From the NCBI GenBank assembly GCA_047637355.1, contig JBLIKA010000010.1, positions 1-50,862 of the forward strand: a stretch of DNA of 50,862 bases. Reading direction: 5' to 3'. Made by a program: the position numbers and the translations under genes. This document shows, in pieces, positions 33,382 through 40,229 of the stretch. Each line of letters opens with the position of its first letter. Within the stretch, counting starts at the first letter, position 1. A model generated the notes under the pieces. That model did not search any database. It worked only from the letters and a program-made list of their open reading frames with translations, and was not told where the DNA came from. The DNA comes from Glaciecola sp047637355. Its GTDB lineage: Bacteria > Pseudomonadota > Gammaproteobacteria > Enterobacterales > Alteromonadaceae.

Positions 33382-34445
33382 TGAATTCACCAATAAAGGG
33401 CTCACAAGCAAAACAAATGAAGTCATTGGCAAAGTTGCATAGAGAGCCAGGTATTTGGTTGACCGATAACCCGGTGCCTGAAATGGGTCCGAATGACTTG
33501 ATGATCAAAATTCGCAAAACGGCGATTTGTGGTACTGATATGCATATCTTTAATTGGGATGAATGGTCTCAGCAAACCATACCTGTTCCAATGATTGTGG
33601 GTCATGAGTATGTAGGTGAAGTGGTTGAAATAGGCCAAGAGGTTGCTGGTTTCAAAATAGGTGACCGAGTTTCAGGTGAAGGCCACATTACTTGCGGACA
33701 TTGCCGAAATTGTCGCGCTGGTCGTAGGCACTTGTGTCGAAATACAACGGGCGTTGGTGTGAATCGTCAAGGTGCTTTTGCTGAGTATCTCGTGATACCG
33801 GCATTTAACGCGTTTAAGATCCCAGCCAATATCAGCGATGATATGGCCGCTATCTTCGACCCATTTGGAAATGCTGTACATACTGCACTGTCATTCGATT
33901 TAGTGGGTGAAGATGTATTAATTACAGGTGCTGGACCAATTGGAATTATGGCTGCTGCTGTTGCTAAGCACGCAGGAGCGCGCTTCGTTGTTATTACCGA
34001 TGTGAACGATTATCGATTAGATTTAGCGAAAACAATGGGCGCCACACGCGTAGTAAACGTTGCTTCTGAAAATTTAAAAGATGTCATGAATGAATTAGGT
34101 ATGACTGAAGGATTCGATATTGGTTTGGAAATGTCAGGTGTCCCTTCTGCGTTCCGCGATATGCTTGATAAAATGAATCATGGCGGAAAAATAGCGATGT
34201 TAGGTATTCCTCCCCAGAGCGTTGCAGTTGATTGGAACACGGTTATTTTTAAAGGCTTAACCATTAAAGGTGTTTATGGCCGCGAAATGTTTGAGACCTG
34301 GTATAAAATGGTAAGCTTGCTGCAAAGTGGTTTGGACTTGAGCCCGATGATCACTCATCAATTTAGTATTAATGACTTTGCTAAAGGTTTCGAAGTGATG
34401 GGTTCAGGGCAGAGCGGTAAAGTCCTACTTGACTGGCAAGGATAG
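33381..34445 (+). CDS. tdh: L-threonine 3-dehydrogenase
   Basis: Zinc, NAD-dependent oxidation of threonine to 2-amino-3-oxobutyrate. 354 aa. Motifs: catalytic zinc AICGTDMHIFNWDEWSQ, GHEYVGEVVEIG, structural zinc CGHCRNCRAGRRHLC, Rossmann GAGPIGIMAAAVAKHAG and FETWYKMVSLLQSGLDLSP. Start ATG 33381 (GGAG 8-12 nt upstream, overlapping the kbl stop) adds a 12-residue extension relative to E. coli; ATG 33417 would give the E. coli-like N-terminus MKSLAKLHREPGIWL but has a weaker ribosome site. glpE follows after only 4 nt. Confidence 0.97.
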   Translation: MNSPIKGSQAKQMKSLAKLHREPGIWLTDNPVPEMGPNDLMIKIRKTAICGTDMHIFNWDEWSQQTIPVPMIVGHEYVGEVVEIGQEVAGFKIGDRVSGEGHITCGHCRNCRAGRRHLCRNTTGVGVNRQGAFAEYLVIPAFNAFKIPANISDDMAAIFDPFGNAVHTALSFDLVGEDVLITGAGPIGIMAAAVAKHAGARFVVITDVNDYRLDLAKTMGATRVVNVASENLKDVMNELGMTEGFDIGLEMSGVPSAFRDMLDKMNHGGKIAMLGIPPQSVAVDWNTVIFKGLTIKGVYGREMFETWYKMVSLLQSGLDLSPMITHQFSINDFAKGFEVMGSGQSGKVLLDWQG

Positions 34446-34449
34446 TTTG

Positions 34450-34800
34450 ATGGAACAGTTTCAACATATTTCAGTACAAGATACCAAAGCGTGCCTCGAT
34501 GCGGGTACTGCGAAAGTCGTCGATATTCGTGATGATCAGTCCTTTGAGCAAGCTCATATTCCTGGCGCATTCCATTTAACCAATGGTAGTATTCAGCGAT
34601 TTATGGATGCGAATGACTTCGACACACCAGTCATTGTGGTTTGTTATCATGGACATAGCAGTCAACAAGCCGCTCAATACATATTGCATCAAGGCTTTGA
34701 GAATGTGTATAGCATGGATGGTGGATTCGAAGTTTGGAGAACACAATTTCCTTCTCAGTCCAGCACAGAGTCCAGCGATGTTCACGGTAGTGATTCTTGA
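34450..34800 (+). CDS. glpE: Thiosulfate sulfurtransferase GlpE (single-domain rhodanese)
   Basis: Transfers sulfane sulfur from thiosulfate to cyanide or thiols such as thioredoxin. 116 aa: MEQFQHISVQDTKACLD, VVDIRDDQSFEQAHIPGAFH and the active-site loop VVCYHGHSSQQAA with catalytic Cys. ATG 34450 gives the E. coli-like N-terminus (MDQFxxI). Starts 4 nt after tdh, and its stop overlaps the TTG start of glpG (TTGA), so three or four genes (kbl-tdh-glpE-glpG) probably form one operon. Confidence 0.95.
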   Translation: MEQFQHISVQDTKACLDAGTAKVVDIRDDQSFEQAHIPGAFHLTNGSIQRFMDANDFDTPVIVVCYHGHSSQQAAQYILHQGFENVYSMDGGFEVWRTQFPSQSSTESSDVHGSDS

Positions 34801-35765
34801 GTGATTTAGGTAAACAAGGCACGCCGATATTAGCTTTTTCTGATAAAAAGCCTGCTCGTTTACTTGCCGATTTTCTCACTAGTTCCAATATCGATGTAGA
34901 TATTGTTGAAGGAAGACCAACGGCATCTGAACCTCATACTGCAACGGTTAGTCAGGATAAGGTTGATAAGCAGAGCGACACAATTGAGAAACTGCATTAT
35001 CAAATTGTTGTTTTTGATCCGAATGATGTGCAAAAAGCACTAAAAATAGCAGAAGATTTTGTGACCAATCCAAATCAAGCTAAATATCAGCAAGCAGCTT
35101 GGGAAGTAGGGTCGTCATTTACTGAGTCAAAAGTATCTCCCAAACGTGTAGCTGCGAGAAATGCGGGGTTACCTGCTTGGCTACAAGATTTAAAATCTAC
35201 ACCATTTATGTCATTGGTACTGGTTATCTGTCTTGGTGTTTTTTTACTAAGTTATCTAGGAGCCTTTAATGTCATTTCTGAAGCGCTCAAAATTCGCAGT
35301 GTGAATGAACTTTTACAAACTCAACAGTGGTGGCGTTTGTTTACCCCTGCTTTTCTTCATTTTAGTGTCATTCATATCATTTTTAACCTAATTTGGTGGT
35401 GGGTTTTAGGCTCACAACTAGAACGAACATTCGGTAGCATATCGCTCGCTGTTATATTTGCGATTGCCGCAATTAGCTCCAACGTTGCACAACTTCTTGT
35501 ATCAGGCCCTAATTTTGGTGGGTTGTCTGGAGTCGTTTACGCACTGTTTGGTTATGTATGGTGGATAGGATTACTGCGCCCACAGTGGGGGCTCGGCTTA
35601 CCGAATAACCTGGTGTATTTTTTATTAGGTTGGTTAGCGCTTGGCTACTTTGATGTCTTGTGGGTCAACATGGCGAACGAAGCGCATTTGTTCGGATTAA
35701 TATCAGGGTGTTTAATGGCACTTGCAACCCATCAATTAGCTGGTAAACGGAGTCCTAGAGGCTAA
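34797..35765 (+). CDS. glpG: Rhomboid intramembrane serine protease GlpG
   Basis: 322 aa. A cytosolic N-terminal domain (residues ~1-110) precedes six transmembrane helices. Catalytic and signature residues: HFSVIHIIFNLIWWWVLGSQ (HxxxxHxxxN-type), GLSGVVYALFGY with the nucleophile Ser, and NEAHLFGLISG with the catalytic His. Translation begins at TTG 34797, overlapping the glpE stop by 4 nt. Longer N-terminal domain (a charged linker ~38-60) than the 276-aa E. coli protein. It cleaves single-pass membrane proteins; natural substrates unknown here. Its 3' end overlaps the convergent fliL-like gene by 4 nt. Confidence 0.95.
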   Translation: MSDLGKQGTPILAFSDKKPARLLADFLTSSNIDVDIVEGRPTASEPHTATVSQDKVDKQSDTIEKLHYQIVVFDPNDVQKALKIAEDFVTNPNQAKYQQAAWEVGSSFTESKVSPKRVAARNAGLPAWLQDLKSTPFMSLVLVICLGVFLLSYLGAFNVISEALKIRSVNELLQTQQWWRLFTPAFLHFSVIHIIFNLIWWWVLGSQLERTFGSISLAVIFAIAAISSNVAQLLVSGPNFGGLSGVVYALFGYVWWIGLLRPQWGLGLPNNLVYFLLGWLALGYFDVLWVNMANEAHLFGLISGCLMALATHQLAGKRSPRG

Positions 35766-36238
35766 CCGCCTTGGCGTAAATATTTGGTGAAGATGATGTT
35801 TTCAATGACGCTTTCGCCAGTTTCACGCTTCATAATATCTTTGAATTTTTGTAGCAGTTGTCTACGTATATCTTCACGTCCGGTTAGAGAGCGTATTTTG
35901 TCTTCAGGTTGTGCACCAAAAACCTCAATAGCGGTGGCTCTTAACAGTGGCATATGATGTTCTATGTCCATAATTTTGGATGGATCCGCTACCATCATTT
36001 CAATAGTAACTCGCACGTAACCAAGCTTCTTTGAGTTGTCGCCAGCGTAGTTGGTAACAATATCAGGCTCTAAGCCGACATAGGCATAATCTGATTGTTG
36101 CGCTTGCCCCAGCTTGGGTATGGCTAGTAGCCAGGTTGCTAAACTGATAAGTAACATGCCTTTTACCACTGAAGAAACTGACTTGTGCTGTTTATGCGGC
36201 ACGTTGTGTGTTTCATATAGTTTATGCAAAATTGTCAT
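35762..36238 (-). CDS. Orphan FliL-like protein
   Basis: 158 aa. Residues ~25-46 (VVKGMLLISLATWLLAIPKLGQAQQ) are a signal peptide or anchor, placing the rest in the periplasm. The C-terminal ~110 residues (LGYVRVTIEMMVADPSKIMD, EDIRRQLLQKFKDIMKRETG, VIENIIFTKYLRQGG) match the FliL fold, with a family-like basal-body interaction region. No flagellar genes are nearby, so it is a stand-alone paralogue; its function may not be motility. ATG 36238 has AGGGG 8 nt upstream. The start shares the CATG tetramer (36236-36239) with an ATG on the other strand in the ubiC frame. Confidence 0.82.
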   Translation of the reverse strand: MTILHKLYETHNVPHKQHKSVSSVVKGMLLISLATWLLAIPKLGQAQQSDYAYVGLEPDIVTNYAGDNSKKLGYVRVTIEMMVADPSKIMDIEHHMPLLRATAIEVFGAQPEDKIRSLTGREDIRRQLLQKFKDIMKRETGESVIENIIFTKYLRQGG

Positions 36239-36932
36239 GTTAGTGCCCCTGGAAAAGTATAATACGGATGCCGATATAAACTTTGCTGTGTTAGACTTAT
36301 TATATCGGACTAAACTCAATTTTCTAAATCACTTGTCGCAAATAAATCAATTTCCCTTTGGTATTCACGCAGTCTGGAAGGACGCGGCGCAATACGACAT
36401 TCCCAATCAGCACTTAGCTGACTGGTTGCTTCATACTGGCTCGCTTACAGAGCGCTTGCAAGCGCTTACTGATAAATTTGAAGTGAAAGTACTAGGGCAA
36501 GCCACTATTGATGCAGATCCAAGCGAACAAGTCACGTTACCAGATTACCACAAGCATCAATGGCAAATAAGAGAAGTTATCCTATATGGTGATGGCAAAC
36601 CATGGGTTTTTGCTCGCAGTGTTTTGCCTGAACACCTATGTAAAACAACATGGGCTACTCTAGGTAATCAGCCGCTGGGGCAGCGTATTTTTAATGACAA
36701 TAAATTTGTCCGCAGTGAGTTTGTCATTACTCAATTGGATAGTAATCCAATTGCGGGAATTGATATGCTTTCGCCATCGCCAATCAACCCAAACATTCAA
36801 CTGTGGGGACGGCGCTCCGCATTCAAAATTGAGGGTTGGAATTTACTCGTTGCAGAGGTGTTTTTACCGGATTGTCCAAGTTATATTAGTGGCTCCCCAC
36901 AACTTAATACAATCAATATGAGCGCGAAATAA
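36237..36932 (+). CDS. ubiC: Chorismate lyase UbiC
   Basis: Converts chorismate to 4-hydroxybenzoate, the first committed step of ubiquinone synthesis. Key segments: DWLLHTGSLTERLQALTDKF, REVILYGDGKPWVFARSVLP, LGNQPLGQRIFND, LWGRRSAFKIEG and LVAEVFLPDCPSY, all family-typical. The C-terminal end is secure, but the start is not: ATG 36237 gives 231 aa, GTG 36288 gives 214 and TTG 36333 gives 199 (E. coli has 165). A TATAAT at 36258-36263 would put transcription start downstream of 36237, favouring one of the later starts. The stop overlaps the ubiA ATG (TAATG). Confidence 0.9.
   Translation: MLVPLEKYNTDADINFAVLDLLYRTKLNFLNHLSQINQFPFGIHAVWKDAAQYDIPNQHLADWLLHTGSLTERLQALTDKFEVKVLGQATIDADPSEQVTLPDYHKHQWQIREVILYGDGKPWVFARSVLPEHLCKTTWATLGNQPLGQRIFNDNKFVRSEFVITQLDSNPIAGIDMLSPSPINPNIQLWGRRSAFKIEGWNLLVAEVFLPDCPSYISGSPQLNTINMSAK
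36258..36263 (+). promoter_or_regulatory. Candidate -10 box for ubiC-ubiA
   Basis: A perfect TATAAT between the fliL-like start and the conserved part of ubiC. The best -35 is TTGTCA at 36232-36237, 20 nt upstream, which is too far for a normal sigma-70 promoter, so the call is tentative. Confidence 0.35.
36271..36308. repeat. Inverted repeat in the 5' part of ubiC
   Basis: CCGATATA (36271-36278) and TATATCGG (36301-36308), perfect 8-nt arms, 22-nt spacer. If ubiC starts at TTG 36333 this would be a leader hairpin or operator; if it starts at 36237 it lies inside the coding region. Confidence 0.4.
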
Positions 36933-37795
36933 TGCTGTTACGCTGGCAAAAAAGGAATACTTATTGGCGTTTAATGCGCGCTGATAAACCTATTGGTACT
37001 TACCTATTATTATGGCCAACAGTATGGGGCTTGCTGTGGGCAGCCAACGGACTACCACCATGGCACATTACCTTTATTTTCATTCTAGGAGTCTTCCTTA
37101 TGCGGTCTGCTGGCTGCATCATTAACGACTATGCTGATCGTAAAATTGATGGTGAGGTAGAACGAACCCGAGCAAGGCCGATTGTTTCTGGCGAAGTACA
37201 ACCGAAAGAAGCACTGCAACTTTTTTGCTTGCTAATTGTGCTCGCTTTTGGACTCGTCTTATTTTTAAATACATATACTATTATACTGTCGGTGGGGGCT
37301 CTATTTCTCGCTAGTCTTTATCCGTTTATGAAACGTTATACCCATTTACCTCAGGTGGCATTAGGAGCCGCGTTTAGTTGGTCTATTCCGATGGCTTTTA
37401 TGGCTATCACAGGCGAGTTACCGATATGGCTCTGGCTCATCTATATGGCCAACTTAACGTGGACGGTCGCTTATGATACGGCCTATGCGATGGTTGATAG
37501 AGAAGATGATATACGCATCGGAGTAAAGTCAACGGCTATTCTATTTGGTCGTTTTGACGTCACTGTCATTGCCCTTCTAAATATGCTGACATTGATGTTA
37601 TTGGCTTTAGTTGGTTGGATCACCCATCTGCATTTCAGTTTCTATGTTGGCTTAGTGGTTGTTGCACTGATGTTTATACATCAATTTAGATTAATAAAAA
37701 CGCGCCAGAGAGACGCGTGTTTCGCCGCTTTCTTACATAACCATTGGGTAGGATTAGTCATTGCAATTGGATTGTTGCTTGGGGTCTTGCTTTAA
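36932..37795 (+). CDS. ubiA: 4-hydroxybenzoate octaprenyltransferase UbiA
   Basis: Integral membrane prenyltransferase attaching the polyprenyl tail to 4-hydroxybenzoate. 287 aa with about 8-9 transmembrane helices. The two Asp-rich Mg-binding motifs are seen: NDYADRKIDGEVERTRARP (NDxxDxxxD) and YDTAYAMVDREDD. Overlaps ubiC by one base at the stop/start, a conserved coupled pair. Inner membrane. Confidence 0.97.
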   Translation: MLLRWQKRNTYWRLMRADKPIGTYLLLWPTVWGLLWAANGLPPWHITFIFILGVFLMRSAGCIINDYADRKIDGEVERTRARPIVSGEVQPKEALQLFCLLIVLAFGLVLFLNTYTIILSVGALFLASLYPFMKRYTHLPQVALGAAFSWSIPMAFMAITGELPIWLWLIYMANLTWTVAYDTAYAMVDREDDIRIGVKSTAILFGRFDVTVIALLNMLTLMLLALVGWITHLHFSFYVGLVVVALMFIHQFRLIKTRQRDACFAAFLHNHWVGLVIAIGLLLGVLL

Positions 37796-37838
37796 CAGCA
37801 GTGCCTAGTAACTTCTCTGTCAGATGAAACCTACTAAT

Positions 37839-38084
37839 CTATTCTCTATCCGACTCGAGTGCCGCAATTCGTGTCTCCATCGCTTCCAGTTTTTCTCTAG
37901 TCCGAATGAGGACTTGGCTTTGCACATCAAACTCTTCGCGCGATACTAAATCGAGTTTTGCCAACTGAGCTTGTAGCACTTGTTTAACTTTCCCCTCCGC
38001 TTCACCTGCCATGGTTTTTACACCAGACGGTATGGCATTACTGATATTCTTAGCAATTTCTTCTAATTTTTTTGGATCGAGCAT
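37839..38084 (-). CDS. ubiK: Ubiquinone biosynthesis accessory factor UbiK (BMFP family)
   Basis: 81 aa. N-terminal amphipathic helix MLDPKKLEEIAKNISNAIPS, then VKTMAGEAEGKVKQVLQAQL and a C-terminal coiled coil (VLIRTREKLEAMETRIAALE). In enterobacteria UbiK forms a complex with UbiJ and assists the ubiquinone hydroxylases. Convergent with ubiA and divergent from rep. Confidence 0.93.
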   Translation of the reverse strand: MLDPKKLEEIAKNISNAIPSGVKTMAGEAEGKVKQVLQAQLAKLDLVSREEFDVQSQVLIRTREKLEAMETRIAALESDRE

Positions 38085-38210
38085 TGGTTAATCCTTGGCT
38101 TCGGGTTCAGAGTGCAATTATATCTCGAAATGGTAAAGAAAAAAGCGTTATTCACGGCTCATTTGTTATAATTTGTTTCGTTGCTAATTTTTTCCCCTGA
38201 GAGTCGTAAA

Positions 38211-40217
38211 ATGCGCTTAAATGATGCCCAGCAAGAAGCCGTCGAATATGTATCAGGCCCGTGCTTGGTGTTAGCCGGAGCTGGCAGTGGAAAAACCCGG
38301 GTTATTACTAACAAGATTGCATATTTAGTTCGTGAATGTGGTTACAAAGCGCGACAAATCGCAGCGGTTACTTTTACTAATAAGGCCGCTCGAGAGATGA
38401 AAGAGCGCGTTGCGCAAACGCTCGGAAAAGCCGAGGCGCGAGGTTTGAAAGTATCTACTTTTCATACACTTGGCCTCAGTATAATTAAGAAACACGTTTT
38501 ACAGTTAGGTTACAAAGCTGGTTTTTCACTATTCGATGATAAAGACTCAATGAGCTTGCTGCGTGACCTCACTGAAACAGAATATGATGGCGATAAAGAG
38601 CTTCTATCAGCATTACAATCAAAAATATCCAATTGGAAGAACGATTTGATCTTACCTGAAGCCGCAATGAAATTGGCTTATGGCGACAGCGAAATTGAGC
38701 AAGCAAAATACTATGTTGAGTATTCGTCTCACCTAAAAGCTTACAACGCCCTAGACTTTGACGACCTTATTTTATTGCCTACGTTATTACTTAAAACCAA
38801 CGATGCTGTGCGCGAAAAATGGCAGAGCATGCTCAAATACTTACTGGTGGATGAGTATCAGGATACCAACACCAGTCAATACGAATTAGTTCGCTTATTG
38901 GTGGGGCAACGAGCCCGATTTACGGTGGTGGGTGATGACGATCAATCTATTTATTCTTGGCGAGGCGCTAGGCCGCAAAATTTGGTTTTGCTAAAAAAGG
39001 ACTTCCCTAGCCTTCGCCTAATTAAGTTGGAGCAAAATTACCGTTCTTCTGGACGGATACTGCATAACGCCAACATTTTGATTCAAAACAATCCACATGT
39101 TTATGACAAGCGTCTGTTTAGTGAACTACCATATGGCGAAAAACTCAGAGTGGTCGTTGCTAAAAATGAAGAACATGAAGCTGAAAAGGTTGTCGCAGAA
39201 TTAATGGCGCATCGCTTTATGAATAATACGAGTCATGGTGACTACGCTATTCTATATAGAGGTAATCATCAGTCTCGCTTGTTTGAAAAAGTACTAATGA
39301 CAAACCGTATCCCTTATAAAATAAGTGGCGGAATGTCATTTTTCGGGCGCACCGAAGTCAAAGATGTGATGGCCTACTTGCGTTTATTGGTAAATCAAGA
39401 CGACGATAATGCACTGCTAAGGGTTATCAATACACCTTCGCGAGGTATTGGTCGCGCCACCTTAGAAAAAGTTGGACATTTTTCAAACGCAAATAGAATT
39501 GGCTTATTCGAGGCTTGTTGTCACAGCGGCTTAAATAGTATTTTGGGTTCTAGGTCTTACCAATCAGTTGAGCAATTTTCTCGTTGGGTTGTTGAAGCAG
39601 CTGACAATGCACAGCGCGGTGATACCGTTGCTGTATTGCGTGATTTCATAAAAGCCATGGGGTATGAAGAATGGCTATACGAACAAAGCACGAGTCCAAA
39701 AGCAGCCGAAATGGGGATGGCAAATGTCAGTACGTTATTTGGTTGGGTTGATAATATGCTCAAGGGCGATGACTTAGAAGTACCAATGACATTGCCTGAA
39801 ATTGTGAATCGATTAATTTTGCGTGACATGATGGAGCGAGGTGAAGACGACTCTGAAGCTGATCAAGTGCAACTTATGACGCTGCATGCATCAAAGGGAC
39901 TTGAATTTCCTTATGTCTTTATGGTGGGGATGGAAGAGGGTCTGCTGCCGCATAAAAGTAGCATTGAAGAAGATAACATTGATGAAGAGCGCCGCTTGGC
40001 ATATGTTGGCATTACTCGTGCGCAAAAAGAACTGGTGTTTAGTATTGCTAGAGAGCGCCGTCAATTTGGTGAAGTTATTCAGCCAGAACCATCTCGATTC
40101 CTTTATGAATTGCCACAAGACGATGTTGAATGGGAGTTTCAAAAGAAGAAAGCGACGGTTGAAGAAAGAAAAGAAAAAGGCGCTAAAGGGATCGCCAACT
40201 TACGAGACCTGCTATAA
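38211..40217 (+). CDS. rep: ATP-dependent DNA helicase Rep
   Basis: UvrD/Rep-family 3'-5' helicase that helps replication forks past bound proteins. 668 aa from ATG 38211, where MRLNDAQQEAVEYVSGPCLV is Rep-like and GAGAG lies 7 nt upstream. Motifs: Walker A GAGSGKTRV, AVTFTNKAAREM (Ia), LVDEYQDTN (II), GDDDQSIYSWRGA (III), LEQNYRSS (IV), TLHASKGLEFPYVF (V) and ERRLAYVGITRAQKEL (VI). A TATAAT at 38167-38172 may be its -10 box. Convergent with the GGDEF gene, 12 nt away. Confidence 0.97.
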   Translation: MRLNDAQQEAVEYVSGPCLVLAGAGSGKTRVITNKIAYLVRECGYKARQIAAVTFTNKAAREMKERVAQTLGKAEARGLKVSTFHTLGLSIIKKHVLQLGYKAGFSLFDDKDSMSLLRDLTETEYDGDKELLSALQSKISNWKNDLILPEAAMKLAYGDSEIEQAKYYVEYSSHLKAYNALDFDDLILLPTLLLKTNDAVREKWQSMLKYLLVDEYQDTNTSQYELVRLLVGQRARFTVVGDDDQSIYSWRGARPQNLVLLKKDFPSLRLIKLEQNYRSSGRILHNANILIQNNPHVYDKRLFSELPYGEKLRVVVAKNEEHEAEKVVAELMAHRFMNNTSHGDYAILYRGNHQSRLFEKVLMTNRIPYKISGGMSFFGRTEVKDVMAYLRLLVNQDDDNALLRVINTPSRGIGRATLEKVGHFSNANRIGLFEACCHSGLNSILGSRSYQSVEQFSRWVVEAADNAQRGDTVAVLRDFIKAMGYEEWLYEQSTSPKAAEMGMANVSTLFGWVDNMLKGDDLEVPMTLPEIVNRLILRDMMERGEDDSEADQVQLMTLHASKGLEFPYVFMVGMEEGLLPHKSSIEEDNIDEERRLAYVGITRAQKELVFSIARERRQFGEVIQPEPSRFLYELPQDDVEWEFQKKKATVEERKEKGAKGIANLRDLL

Positions 40218-40229
40218 CGTCAACGTGAT

